In this document: positions 1 to 8,279 of the stretch, piece after piece
Layout of the letters: each line of letters begins with the position of its first letter
How positions within the stretch are numbered: position 1 is the stretch's first letter
Assembly: GCF_000159135.1 (NCBI RefSeq)
Contig: NZ_GG667519.1
Span: 248,240 to 312,239 of the forward strand
From: Corynebacterium striatum ATCC 6940
GTDB lineage: Bacteria > Actinomycetota > Actinomycetes > Mycobacteriales > Mycobacteriaceae
Reading direction: 5' to 3'
Length of the DNA: 64,000 nt
Translations under genes and position numbers: made by a program
The notes under the pieces: model-generated
What the model saw: the letters and a program-made list of their open reading frames with translations, nothing else
The model's database searches: none
Told to the model about the DNA's origin: nothing

Positions 1-437
1 CCTGCCAGAGACCTGGCCACGGTGAATGGAACCCACAGCATTTGCAGCATGATCAGCTTGAAGAACAAGCTGGCCACGAAGATTCCGTCCATGGAGTCGA
101 CGAACCGGGTTCCGAGAGCAATAGCGCCGCAGGCCATGAACATGAACATGGAAGAAAACAAGGTGAGCTTAAGTCCATCTTCGCGGGCCTCTACATGAAG
201 TTGCAGCATGTACTCGTCGAGTTCGATAGTGGGTAAGTCGGCGGAGTCGATAGTCTTGCGCAGCTTGGACACGCCGAAGCCGGTTACACAGGTACCCAAG
301 CAGGCCAGCATGAAGGACGTGAAATCGTCCCAGAACTGCAGCGGGATGGATACGACGATGATTGCAAGCCCGACGTCGGCGAGGCGTATGAGGCGGTTGC
401 GCTTTGTGACGCGAGCTTTGGTGGTGGTGGACGTCAT
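1..437 (-). CDS. membrane protein, 3' end beyond window
   Basis: Translating the minus strand from the ATG at 437 gives an open frame that runs off the left edge with no stop, so about 145 N-terminal residues are visible. A basic N-terminus (TSTTTKARVTKRNRLIRLAD) precedes a hydrophobic stretch (about residues 23-55), a charged loop (about 60-90) and two more hydrophobic stretches (about 95-145), so it is a multipass membrane protein. The start lies 3 bp after the stop of the XRE regulator gene, so the two are probably one transcript. Small membrane proteins paired with an XRE repressor, as in DUF2975-type pairs, are common in Gram-positive bacteria. That assignment is by layout only, and no function is claimed. 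Confidence 0.7.
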   Translation of the reverse strand, partial: MTSTTTKARVTKRNRLIRLADVGLAIIVVSIPLQFWDDFTSFMLACLGTCVTGFGVSKLRKTIDSADLPTIELDEYMLQLHVEAREDGLKLTLFSSMFMFMACGAIALGTRFVDSMDGIFVASLFFKLIMLQMLWVPFTVARSLA

Positions 438-440
438 GGC

Positions 441-701
441 CTAGTCCTTTCGGTAGATCTCGGTGGATAGCGGCTGGAATTCGGTGCGCGAGAAGACGGC
501 TTCGACGGGGAGGTCGAATACTTCACAGATGCTGAACGCGAGGTCGAGGCTGGGAGAGTGATCGCCACGCTCAAGAGCACCGATGCTTTGGGGGTTGACC
601 CCGACGGCGTCGGCAAGCTGGGCGCGCGACATGTCCCTCTCGACCCGGAGCAACCGAACTCGATTGAAAATTGGGGAAGACGGCTTTTTCTTTGGGGACA
701 T
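441..701 (-). CDS. XRE-family transcriptional regulator
   Basis: An 86-residue protein made almost entirely of one Cro/C1-type helix-turn-helix. The helices are visible around MSRAQLADAVGVNPQSIGAL (about residues 20-40), followed by ERGDHSPSLDLAFSICEVF. The ATG at 701 was chosen over upstream ATGs because the protein then begins directly before the HTH, and because a longer form would swallow the inverted repeat at 706-733. Proteins of this size are usually autoregulatory repressors of a membrane-protein partner, which here is the next gene 3 bp downstream. The perfect operator-like repeat just upstream supports autoregulation. The divergent PH-domain gene at 769 could share the control region. 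Confidence 0.85.
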   Translation of the reverse strand: MSPKKKPSSPIFNRVRLLRVERDMSRAQLADAVGVNPQSIGALERGDHSPSLDLAFSICEVFDLPVEAVFSRTEFQPLSTEIYRKD

Positions 702-705
702 AAAC

Positions 706-733
706 CAAAGTGTTGTATAAACCCAACACTTTG
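706..733. promoter_or_regulatory. perfect 10-bp inverted repeat, likely operator
   Basis: CAAAGTGTTG (706-715) and CAACACTTTG (724-733) are exact reverse complements separated by 8 bp, TATAAACC. The repeat lies 5 bp upstream of the XRE regulator start and overlaps the only promoter-like sequence there: minus-strand TTGACA spans its outer edge and TATACA its spacer. It is therefore a good candidate for the autoregulatory operator. It is also 36 bp from the divergent start at 769. Confidence 0.65.
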
Positions 734-768
734 TCAAGGAGTATGAGGGCTTTGTTAGCATAGGCGGC

Positions 769-1242
769 ATGCACTCCGCGCTTTCCCCAGACATGCATCC
801 GGTCTCCCGGAAGCTGACCACAGCTCGCTATATTCACCACCTGAGCTGGTCGGCAGTCTTTGCTATCGCTTTCGCGGTTGCGGGGTACTTCGCCAGCTCA
901 TTTTGGTACTGGTTCGCCGGAGCCTGGGTAGTGTGGTTCGTCTACTTGCTCTGGCTCATCCCCGCACAGGTGCGCAACATGGGGTGGAAGGAAACCGACG
1001 ATGAGCTGGTGATTACCCGCGGCAAACTGTGGTACCGCCTGACCATCGTCCCCTTCGGTCGCATCCAGTTTGTGGACGTTTCCGCCGGACCCATCGAGCA
1101 GGCGTTGGGATTGAAGCGCGTGAAGATTCACACGGCGTCGGCAAGCTCAGATGCGCGAATCGCGGGTCTCGTTGCAGAAGACGCGGATGCGTTGCGCGAG
1201 CGGCTTGCCGTCAAGGCACGCGAACGGATGAGCGGACTATGA
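769..1242 (+). CDS. bacterial PH domain membrane protein (YdbS-like)
   Basis: A 157-residue protein with two hydrophobic segments near the N-terminus (about residues 25-65), then a cytoplasmic bPH2-type domain. This contains the signature run of an Arg-rich strand and IQFVDVSAGPIEQALGLKRV, typical of YdbS/DUF304 proteins. Its stop overlaps the next start (ATGA at 1239-1242), so it is translationally coupled to a second, longer bPH2 protein. This two-gene arrangement matches ydbS-ydbT of Bacillus. There is no clear ribosome-binding site before the ATG at 769, but TAGCAT about 10 bp upstream would fit a leaderless transcript, common in Corynebacterium. The molecular function of the family is poorly known. 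Confidence 0.85.
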   Translation: MHSALSPDMHPVSRKLTTARYIHHLSWSAVFAIAFAVAGYFASSFWYWFAGAWVVWFVYLLWLIPAQVRNMGWKETDDELVITRGKLWYRLTIVPFGRIQFVDVSAGPIEQALGLKRVKIHTASASSDARIAGLVAEDADALRERLAVKARERMSGL

Positions 1243-2690
1243 GCGGCCGGCATCGTCTGCGCAAGGACCGCGCGTCCGTGGACGCGGAAGGCTTTCGCCG
1301 CGTTCACCGCCTGACCCCGTTGCTGCGCTTTTGGTCGCTGATCCTGGCGCTGGTGGCATTGTTTGTGGTCAACATCAACGCAGAAATGCTTTCCGACGTC
1401 GCCACCTACCTGCACGGCGGGCACTGGAGCGACATCGGATTGGGCACAGTCATCGCCATCGGTGTTTTCGTAGCGGTGTGCCTGGGCATTTGGTTCATAT
1501 CGGCCATTTGGTGGCGCAAGCTGGGTTACAAGCTCGACGAGCATGAAGTCTCCTTGCGTCACGGCGTGATTTCCTCGTCCTTCCGCTCTGCTCGCTATGA
1601 CCGCATTCAGGCCGTGGACGTGGTGGAGACGGTCATCGCGCGCATCTTTGGTCTGGCGGCGGTGCGCGTGGAAACCGCAGGCGGCACTGCGTCGGTCATC
1701 GAGATCTCCTTCCTGCGTAAGGCGGAAGCCGAGCAGCTGCGCCAAGAGCTGCTCGCGCACGTGCATCGCCCGGCAGCAGGAAACGCCCCGGCAACCGTGG
1801 AACCCGACGCGGCCGGTGACGACCTCATCCCGGAGATTCCCGTGGGCCGTACCCTCGCGGCGGAGGCGCTGCGCCTGCCCACGCTTATCGCCGTTGCGGT
1901 CATGACGATCCTCGTCATCTTGCCCTTCTTCCGCGCGGCGGCGCTGCCCATCGTGGTGGGATTTGTGCCGAACATCTGGAATCTCATTGATACGTCGTGG
2001 CGCTTTAACTCCCGCTATGACGCGCAGGATGAGGTGCTCAATATTGCATATGGCCTAGCCGATCGCCGCCGGCAGACCATCCGCCGCTCCCGCATCCATG
2101 CGGTGCGCGTGACGCAGCCGCTGCTGTGGCGCATGTTGGGCTGGTACGAGGTTCAGGTCTCCGTCGCGGGCTATGGCGCGAAGGCCGGCGGCAAGCAGTC
2201 GGGTTCCACGCGAATTCTGCCGGTGGGTACGCGCGACCAGGCACTCGCGCTCTTGGAGCTGGTCTCCGATCTCGACGCCGCGCAGATTGAGGAATTTGCC
2301 CGCCCCGAGGGGCACACGCGCCCCACGTACGTTTCACCTGGCAGGGCTTGGTTGGCATCGCCTGTGGACTTGCGTCAGCAAGCGGTCACGCTGGTGGGCA
2401 CCGAGGTGGCGGTTGTGCATGCCGGGCGCCTGGCGCGCCGGGTGATGGTCGTGGGCACCCCGCACATCCAGGAGCTCACGGTCAAGGCGGGCCCGCTCAA
2501 CCAGCTTTTGGGCGTGCGCAACATCAACTTCGACTTGGTCCGCGGGCCGGTGGCGATGGCAGGACGCCAGCTAGCGCTTGCCGACGCCGCCGATCTCCTT
2601 GAGCGCCTGCGCAAGCGCCAGCTGCCGAGCATGGCGCAGGAGGCTAGGATGCTTTCGCCGGAGCCGGGTGACTCGGCCGACGCAGAGTAA
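1239..2690 (+). CDS. bacterial PH domain membrane protein (YdbT-like)
   Basis: A 483-residue protein with the YdbT layout: paired membrane segments near residues 30-95, a first bPH2 domain containing DRIQAVDVVETVIARIFGLA, a second membrane pair near residues 200-250, and further PH-like repeats (RIHAVRVTQPLLWRMLGWYE, then HIQELTVKAGPLNQLLGVRN). Each repeat carries the Gln/His-hydrophobic-Val-x-Gln/Pro-Leu pattern of the family. The ATG at 1239 overlaps the upstream stop by 4 bp, which fixes the start. The 3' end overlaps the convergent feoC-like gene by 47 bp. Bacillus YdbS/YdbT have been linked to resistance to antimicrobial peptides. Whether that holds here is unknown. Confidence 0.85.
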   Translation: MSGRHRLRKDRASVDAEGFRRVHRLTPLLRFWSLILALVALFVVNINAEMLSDVATYLHGGHWSDIGLGTVIAIGVFVAVCLGIWFISAIWWRKLGYKLDEHEVSLRHGVISSSFRSARYDRIQAVDVVETVIARIFGLAAVRVETAGGTASVIEISFLRKAEAEQLRQELLAHVHRPAAGNAPATVEPDAAGDDLIPEIPVGRTLAAEALRLPTLIAVAVMTILVILPFFRAAALPIVVGFVPNIWNLIDTSWRFNSRYDAQDEVLNIAYGLADRRRQTIRRSRIHAVRVTQPLLWRMLGWYEVQVSVAGYGAKAGGKQSGSTRILPVGTRDQALALLELVSDLDAAQIEEFARPEGHTRPTYVSPGRAWLASPVDLRQQAVTLVGTEVAVVHAGRLARRVMVVGTPHIQELTVKAGPLNQLLGVRNINFDLVRGPVAMAGRQLALADAADLLERLRKRQLPSMAQEARMLSPEPGDSADAE

Positions 2691-2928
2691 GCAACACTGG
2701 GGCGCCGGTCTTGCGCGGGGCGCCGCACAGCGCGGAGGCTGCGCAGGAGCCGCAGGCCGTGGTGGGGCAGGTGCTGAGCGTTTCGGCACTGAGCTCGCCG
2801 GTGGCAAGAAGGTGCGACATCACCAGGTTGACCGTGCCGATTTCTAAGCCCGTGGCTTTGGCGACTCCGGCGCGGGTGGTGATTCCTGCCGCGATGGTTG
2901 AGCGGACTGCTTCGATGGGGGAGTTCAC
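2644..2928 (-). CDS. FeoC-like cysteine-rich winged-helix protein
   Basis: A 94-residue protein starting at GTG (2928) that overlaps the feoB stop (GTGA at 2928-2925), so it is the coupled third gene of the feo cluster. The N-terminal half reads as a small winged helix (ITTRAGVAKATGLEIGTVNL, then VMSHLLATGELSAE). The C-terminal half carries four cysteines in the pattern C-x4-C-x2-C-x5-C (CPTTACGSCAASALC). FeoC proteins of enterobacteria have the same build, with a winged helix plus a cysteine loop that can hold an iron-sulfur cluster, and they control FeoB. The order feoA-feoB-this gene supports the same role. Corynebacterial versions are often annotated only as hypothetical. Confidence 0.7.
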   Translation of the reverse strand: MNSPIEAVRSTIAAGITTRAGVAKATGLEIGTVNLVMSHLLATGELSAETLSTCPTTACGSCAASALCGAPRKTGAPVLLTLRRPSHPAPAKAS

Positions 2929-4872
2929 AGCAACCTCAACAATTGGAAGACCACGACAGCCAAGACCCACGCCGTGGTGAGCTGAACTGCGAAGCCGAAG
3001 AGCGTCCAACGCCATCCGATTTCGCGCTTTTGCGCAGCCAGAGTGGCCACGCAGGGGGTATAAGCCAGCAGGAAAAGCATGTAGGCCCACACTGCCGCGT
3101 TGGTGTGGCCGCCGGAGGCCGCCGCGAAGTCGGCGCGCACGCGATCGCTGAGCGAGCTTGCGGCCTGTTCCTCGGGAGTGGCGTCGGTGACGTCCTTGAC
3201 CGCGTAGGTCTGCGACCACGTGGAGATGAGTGCCTCCTTGGCCACGAAACCGGTGACCAGTGGGCCGGCCAGCGACCAAGAGTCGAAGCCCGCCGGCGCG
3301 AAGACCGGAGCGATGGTGCGCGAGACCGCGCCATAAGCAGACTCCTGCGGGGCCGGGGTGGTGTAGCCGCCATCGACGGAGGTCGCGGCACCCACCGGGA
3401 TGGTCATGAGCAACCAGATGACCACGACCGTGGATACGATGATGCCGCCCGCCGTGTGGAGGAAGCCCTTCAGGCGCGTCCACATCACGGATAACGCCAG
3501 GCGCACCGTGGGCAGTTGGTAGGTGGGCAGGTCGATGACCAGGGGATCCTGTGGAACCGCACGCCATAGCGTCTTGCGCAGTGCTAAGCCCACCAACACG
3601 AGCAGAGCGATGGAGACCACGTACAAGGCAAAGACCACGCTGCCGGCGTGGGCTGGGAAGAAAGTCTGCGCCAGCATCACAAAGACCACGAGGCGCGCCG
3701 AGCACGACGTGAACGGTATGAGCAAAGAAGTCATGATGCGATGGCGGGGCGAGCCCAGAACACGCGTGGCCGCAATGGCCGGCACGTTACAGCCAAAGCC
3801 CACCACGATGGGGATAAACGCCTTGCCTGGAAGGCCAATGGCACGCATGAGGCGGTCGGTGACCACCGCGGCACGCGCCATGTATCCAGAGTCTTCAAGG
3901 ACGGCGAGGCACAGGAACATCAAGGCCATGAGCGGCGCGAAGGTGAGCACCATGCCGACGCCGCCGATGAGGCCATCGACTATAAGGCCCTCGACCAGCG
4001 GATGGTGAAGGCCGACTGCCTTCAGAAGGTGGCGTGCTGCGTCAGAGATGGGTCCTGAGACCAGCGCCTCCAAGCCGTCCTGCAGAGGAGCGGCCACCGT
4101 GGTGGTTATCTGGAAGACCAGCCACATCACCGCGAGGAAAAGCAACGGGCCGGCTACCGGGTGCAGCGCTACCGCATCTAGGCGCTGCGAACGCGTGACC
4201 GGCTGCGACTCGGTGTGCACCGCTGCTTTGGTAGCGGCGTCGAGATCCGCAAAGCGGGCGTCGATGCTGGCGTCCTCGCGCCGGACCTGTGGCTCCTCAG
4301 TAAGGGAAACCTGCACCGTCTCACGCAGGCGTTCCAGGCCTTCCCGCCGGCGGCCATCAACGCAGACGACCGGGATTCCCGTGGCCCTCGCGAGCGCATC
4401 GGCATCGACCCGCAAGCCCTGGTCTTGTGCTACGTCCAGCTTGGTCAGCGCGATGCTGAGCCGGCAGGGAAGCTCCGCGAGCTGGAAAGCCAAGTTGAGC
4501 CCGCGCGCAACCGCAGTCGCGTCGACCACCACGATGACGCGATCGGGGCGCTCGGCAGGGGCGGCGTCGTAAAGCATGGCGCGGGGTCAGCGCCTCATCC
4601 GGGCTGAGCGGATCCAGCGAGTAGGTGCCGGGGAAGTCAATGAGATCGGCAACCTCGGCCGGGCAACACGAATGCGCAATGTTCCAGGCGCCGCGGCTGA
4701 CCTCCACCGAGGTACCCGGCCAGTTGCCGGTCTGCACCTTGGCGCCGGTCAGCGCGTTGAAAAGCGTGGACTTGCCGGAGTTGGGAGCGCCCACCATCGC
4801 GATGATGGCTGCGCCCGCGGGAGCCAGCGCCCCGCCAGGATTTCCGTGGCAGCTAGGGGAAGTGGAGCTCAT
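2925..4872 (-). pseudogene. feoB: FeoB ferrous iron transporter, frameshifted
   Basis: Encodes the GTPase-coupled Fe(II) permease in two frames. Frame one (from ATG 4872) gives the N-terminus with the G1 motif GAPNSGKST, NWPGTSVE (G2 region) and DFPGTYSLDPLSPDEAL (G3). At about 4583-4586 (GGGG on the plus strand) one extra base shifts the frame. The rest continues from there: LYDAAPAERPDRVIVVVDAT, the G4 motif LTKLD, then the membrane channel with GFGCNVPAI and SCSARL and about ten transmembrane segments to residue 648. Removing one G from the run restores a single full-length protein. Both halves look well conserved, so this is a recent mutation, phase variation in a homopolymer, or a sequencing error. 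Confidence 0.85.
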
Positions 4873-4874
4873 TA

Positions 4875-5141
4875 CTAGACCCCGATGGATTGCAACGTCT
4901 GCCGGTCGATGGCGTAGCGGCAGGTATCAACAGTTACGATGCGTGCCCCGCCCGCCACGTGCGCGCCCAGAGTCAGGCACGCGCCCGGCCGGATCCCGAG
5001 CTCGCACAAGCGACGCGCCATCGCTGGGTTCTGCACACAGTCGAGGCATTCGGGGCGGAGGGTAACAGTGCAGCCAACAGGCAGGGAGTAAGCCGATGAG
5101 TGAGTGGTCGACTCGCCTGAGCTCAAACGCAAAGGCAACAT
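4875..5141 (-). CDS. feoA: FeoA family protein
   Basis: An 88-residue SH3-like FeoA protein, the small cytoplasmic partner of FeoB in Fe(II) uptake. The core runs ARRLCELGIRPGACLTLGAH, with the ELGIRPG motif typical of FeoA and DtxR SH3 domains. The ATG at 5141 was chosen over an upstream ATG because an AAGGA ribosome-binding site lies just before it and a promoter-like TTTATAA a further 20 bp upstream. The stop is 2 bp before the feoB start, so the feo genes form an operon. A DtxR-like box lies about 50 bp upstream, consistent with expression under low iron. Confidence 0.9.
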   Translation of the reverse strand: MLPLRLSSGESTTHSSAYSLPVGCTVTLRPECLDCVQNPAMARRLCELGIRPGACLTLGAHVAGGARIVTVDTCRYAIDRQTLQSIGV

Positions 5142-5188
5142 GACAAAGAGTCCTTTCGAATCACTTATAAAGTTACCCTTGCCGAATA

Positions 5189-5207
5189 TTAGGTTGGCCA
5201 CACTTTG
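5189..5207 (-). promoter_or_regulatory. putative DtxR iron box upstream of feoA
   Basis: TTAGGTTGGCCACACTTTG matches the 19-bp DtxR consensus (TTAGGTTAGSCTAACCTAA, from memory) at 13 positions, including an intact left half TTAGGTT. It sits about 50 bp upstream of the feoA start, in front of the likely -10 (TTTATAA), where an iron repressor would block the promoter. Confidence 0.5.
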
Positions 5208-5259
5208 TGAACTTTATCCCAGTGCGTTTTCCCAGCTGCCGATCTGGCGCAGCTTCTGC

Positions 5260-5400
5260 TCAAAGGGAGCAATTCCGCTTAACGACGTCGACAAGCAGAG
5301 GCACCACAGGGCGCTGCGCCAACTCCATGCCTGCCTGCGCAAAACCGAGCACGTTGTGCGCGGCAGCCTCAATTGCCGTGATGAGATCGGTGAGACTAGA
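5260..5400 (-). pseudogene. possible small ORF remnant lacking a start
   Basis: Between trmL and the feo promoter the minus strand has one frame that reads like real protein: [20 protein letters not shown] followed by AQAGMELAQRPVVPLLVDVV and KRNCSL, stopping at TGA 5262-5260. It has an amphipathic helix pattern and normal corynebacterial codons, but no ATG, GTG or TTG stands before the first residues. The only in-frame start is GTG 5352, which would give 30 residues. It may be a small gene that lost its start. The product is not recognised. Confidence 0.3.
5277..5296. repeat. 20-bp palindromic form of the iterated GCTTNNCGACG word
   Basis: GCTTAACGACGTCGACAAGC consists of the word GCTTNNCGACG on one strand overlapping its reverse complement CGTCGNNAAGC on the other, giving a palindrome apart from the variable NN positions. 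Only one other place in the window (9946-9965) has this double form. See the family entry at 606-62404. Confidence 0.6.
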
Positions 5401-5866
5401 CCGCGCCCTTGAAACCCAGTTGGCGCCAGGCCTCGTACACGGCGGTGGAGGCCGCGTTGGACAGGTTCATCGAGCGGCGCGCCGGGACCATAGGGATGCG
5501 AACCTGCTCGGTGATGCGTGGGTGATTGACGTGCTCCGGCGGCAGGCCAGTGGGCTCGGTGCCGAAGAGGAGGACGTCGCCTTCTTGGAACTCGACGTCG
5601 GTGAACCACTTGTCGGTGTGCGTGGTGAATGCGAAGACGCGCGCACCAGGTAGGGCAGCCATGCAGGCGTCAAAGTCCTTGTGGATCTGCAGATCTGCGA
5701 GGTCGTGGTAATCCAGGCCAGCGCGTTTGAGGTGCTTATCGTCGAAGTTGAAACCCAGCGGCTCGATGAGATGCAGGGAGGCACCCGTGACGGCGGCGGT
5801 GCGGATGGCGTTGCCGGTGTTGGTGGGAATCACGGGATTATCAAAGACGATGTGCAGCTGGCTCAT
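5396..5866 (-). CDS. trmL: tRNA (cytidine(34)-2'-O)-methyltransferase
   Basis: A 156-residue SPOUT (SpoU) methyltransferase that spans the normal TrmL length. The family motifs are visible: an N-terminal [19 protein letters not shown], the motif [13 protein letters not shown] that forms part of the SAM-binding trefoil knot, and the C-terminal motif [20 protein letters not shown]. TrmL 2'-O-methylates the wobble base of tRNA-Leu isoacceptors. It stands alone, with folD starting 24 bp away in the opposite direction, so the two promoters must overlap in that short gap. Confidence 0.9.
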   Translation of the reverse strand: MSQLHIVFDNPVIPTNTGNAIRTAAVTGASLHLIEPLGFNFDDKHLKRAGLDYHDLADLQIHKDFDACMAALPGARVFAFTTHTDKWFTDVEFQEGDVLLFGTEPTGLPPEHVNHPRITEQVRIPMVPARRSMNLSNAASTAVYEAWRQLGFKGAV

Positions 5867-5890
5867 AGTGCTCAGTCTAGGATGGACTGC

Positions 5891-6748
5891 ATGAGCGCTA
5901 CCAAACTAGATGGCAATTTGTACCGCGACGAGATCTTCGAGGACCTGAAGGCTCGCGTTTCCGCCCTGCAGGCCAAGGGCATCCAGCCTGGCCTGGCCAC
6001 CGTGCTGGTCGGTGACGATCCAGGCTCCCACGCTTACGTGAAGATGAAGCACCGCGACTGCGAGCAGCTGGGCATCAACTCTATCCGCAAGGACCTGCCA
6101 GGAGATATCACCCAGGAAGAGCTGGAGAAGGTCATCGACGAACTCAACAACGATGACGCCTGCACCGGCTACATCGTGCAGCTGCCGTTGCCGAAGCACC
6201 TGGATGAGAACAAGATTTTGGCCAAGATTGATCCGGAGAAGGACGCCGACGGCCTTCACCCAGTCAACTTGGGCAAGCTGGTTCTCAACGAGGAGGCTCC
6301 GCTGCCGTGTACTCCGAACGGCTGCATCCATCTCCTGCGTCGCTTCGGAGTGGAGCTCGATGGCGCCAAGGTTGTGGTTATTGGCCGTGGCGTGACCGTG
6401 GGTCGCCCGATTGGCCTTATGCTTACCCGCCGCAGCGAGAATGCCACCGTGACCTTGTGCCACACCGGCACCAAGGACTTGGCTGCTGAGACCAAGGCCG
6501 CTGACGTCATCATCGCGGCTGCGGGCAATGCTCACATGCTCACCGCGGACATGGTCAAGGAAGGCGCTGCGGTCCTCGACGTGGGAGTCTCCCGCGTGGA
6601 TGGCAAGCTGGCTGGCGACGTCGCGCCCGACGTGTGGGATAAAGCCGGCTACGTGTCCCCGAACCCAGGCGGCGTCGGCCCGCTGACCCGTGCCTTCCTG
6701 GTGTCCAACATCGTGGAGCGCGCAGAAAAGCTGGCGGGCCTGGCTTAA
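5891..6748 (+). CDS. folD: bifunctional methylenetetrahydrofolate dehydrogenase/cyclohydrolase
   Basis: A 285-residue FolD, which interconverts 5,10-methylene-, methenyl- and 10-formyl-tetrahydrofolate and supplies one-carbon units for purines. The substrate-site motif [14 protein letters not shown] contains the Tyr and Lys expected for cyclohydrolase activity. PLPKHLDE and the Rossmann motif [20 protein letters not shown] follow, and the C-terminal [14 protein letters not shown] is complete. The ATG at 5891 is preferred to one at 5882 because an AGGA lies about 7 bp before it. The next gene begins directly after the stop, so it is cotranscribed. Confidence 0.95.
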   Translation: MSATKLDGNLYRDEIFEDLKARVSALQAKGIQPGLATVLVGDDPGSHAYVKMKHRDCEQLGINSIRKDLPGDITQEELEKVIDELNNDDACTGYIVQLPLPKHLDENKILAKIDPEKDADGLHPVNLGKLVLNEEAPLPCTPNGCIHLLRRFGVELDGAKVVVIGRGVTVGRPIGLMLTRRSENATVTLCHTGTKDLAAETKAADVIIAAAGNAHMLTADMVKEGAAVLDVGVSRVDGKLAGDVAPDVWDKAGYVSPNPGGVGPLTRAFLVSNIVERAEKLAGLA

Positions 6749-7102
6749 ATGGCCTCCGAAAAAGGGGGTGCCCACCGGGCGAAGGATCTCAACCTGGATA
6801 ACCCCCACGACGTTAAGTTGCGGCCTTCGCGCTTGCCGGCCGGCGTGCAGTGGGTTGCCGTGGGGCTCTTCGTCGCGGGCGTTGCGCTGTCTGCGGTCTT
6901 TGCCATTTCTGCACACTGGCGCCGCGCCACCGTGATTCTGGGGGCGTCGCTGTTGTGGCTGTCGCTGGTGCGTCTGACATGCGACTCACGCATCGTCGGC
7001 GTTCTCGCTGTGCGCTCGCGGCGTTTCGACGCCGCCTACACAGCCTGCCTGGGAGCGTTGATGACGTTCCTGGCGGTGTCCGTGGATTCGCTGGGTTCTT
7101 AG
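6749..7102 (+). CDS. DUF3017 small membrane protein
   Basis: A 117-residue protein whose ATG follows the folD TAA with no gap. A polar N-terminus precedes three hydrophobic segments (about residues 33-52, 57-75 and 95-113). Length, topology and position after folD fit the actinobacterial DUF3017 family, which commonly follows folD. No function is established. The 3' end overlaps the convergent metX stop by 4 bp. Confidence 0.75.
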   Translation: MASEKGGAHRAKDLNLDNPHDVKLRPSRLPAGVQWVAVGLFVAGVALSAVFAISAHWRRATVILGASLLWLSLVRLTCDSRIVGVLAVRSRRFDAAYTACLGALMTFLAVSVDSLGS

Positions 7103-8250
7103 ATGTAGTACTCGTCGCCCACATACATCGGACCCAAGTCCAGGCCGTCCGGCGCGGAGAGCGCCAGGAAGTTTCGCAGGATGCGGTCCATCTGGCGCGA
7201 CTCAGCCAGGAAGGCATCGTGGCCGATGGGGGAGACCACCTTGGCCATGGCCAGCAGATTGCCGATGTTGCGGGAGATGTGTTCCTGCTGGTGGTACGGG
7301 TAAAGAATGTCCGTGTCCACGCCCACGACCATGGTGGGCACGGTCGAGGAAGCCAGTGCCTTGTTGAGGCCGCCGCGCCCGCGCCCGACGTCGTGCCGGT
7401 TCAGCGCCTCAGTCAGCGTCACGTAGGAGCCGGCGTCGAAACGCTCGGTGAGCTTGTCGCCCTGGTAATCCAAGTAGGAATTCACGGCGAAGCGCTGGTT
7501 GGGCTCGCGGTATGGGCCAAGCGGGTTCTCGTCGCGCTGGGCTTGGACTCCGAAGCGCTCGTCGATTTCCTGCTCACCGCGGTAGGTCAGGTGCGCGATG
7601 CGGCGGGCCGCCGCGAGGCCCTCGCGCGGGGCCTTGTTGTATTCGTAGTAGTCGCCGCCGTGCCAGAAAGGATCGCGCTCAATCGCAGAGATTTGCGCGG
7701 ACTGGATGCCGATCTGCCATGCGGAAGCGCGGGCAGACACCGCGATGACACAGGCCGCGGAGAGAAACTCCGGATGCAGCAGGCTCCACTCCAAAGTGCG
7801 GGCGCCGCCCATCGAGCCGCCGATGACGGCGTGGACGTGCTCGAACCCCAGCTCCTGCAAGAACTTATGCTCGGCTTCGACGAGATCGCGGATGGACAAC
7901 GCCGGAAAGCGCGAGCCCCAGGCCTTGCCGTCTGGGTGCGGGGAACACGGGCCAGTGGAGCCCTTGCAGCTGCCGAGCGCGTTGGTGACAATCACGCACC
8001 ACTGCTGCGTATCCAGCGCCTTGCCTGAGCCGATGAGGTCGCCCCACCAGTCGGCGGCGTTGGAATCACCGGTCAGGGCGTGTTCGATGACCACGATATT
8101 GTTTGCGCCATGTGGGTCGCCGGCAAAGGCGCCCCAGCGTCGATAAGCGATGGTGACGTCCGCAATGGAAGCTCCGGCTTCCGTAGCGAAATCACCGATC
8201 TTGACGTGGTCCAGCTCGCCCTCAGGGGCGAGCTCCGGAATCGTGGTCAC
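7099..8250 (-). CDS. metX: homoserine O-acetyltransferase
   Basis: A 383-residue alpha/beta-hydrolase-fold enzyme that acetylates L-homoserine with acetyl-CoA, the committed step of methionine synthesis. The nucleophile elbow GGSMGGARTLEW provides the catalytic Ser. NALGSCKGSTGP and the C-terminal PIGHDAFLAE, which carries the catalytic His, match the family. The start is GTG at 8250, preceded by GAAGGGAG. It lies 29 bp downstream of metY in the same direction, so metY-metX form an operon and supply both substrate and sulfhydrylation enzyme for direct sulfhydrylation. Confidence 0.93.
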   Translation of the reverse strand: MTTIPELAPEGELDHVKIGDFATEAGASIADVTIAYRRWGAFAGDPHGANNIVVIEHALTGDSNAADWWGDLIGSGKALDTQQWCVIVTNALGSCKGSTGPCSPHPDGKAWGSRFPALSIRDLVEAEHKFLQELGFEHVHAVIGGSMGGARTLEWSLLHPEFLSAACVIAVSARASAWQIGIQSAQISAIERDPFWHGGDYYEYNKAPREGLAAARRIAHLTYRGEQEIDERFGVQAQRDENPLGPYREPNQRFAVNSYLDYQGDKLTERFDAGSYVTLTEALNRHDVGRGRGGLNKALASSTVPTMVVGVDTDILYPYHQQEHISRNIGNLLAMAKVVSPIGHDAFLAESRQMDRILRNFLALSAPDGLDLGPMYVGDEYYI

Positions 8251-8279
8251 GCGAAGAAACTCCCTTCGTTGTTGCGCAG

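Noticed and set aside
2929-3705. Long minus-strand frame reading through feoB into the feoC-like gene
   Set aside because: Its first part is Arg/Gly/His-rich out-of-frame translation of feoB. Only the last 94 residues, from GTG 2928, look like real protein.
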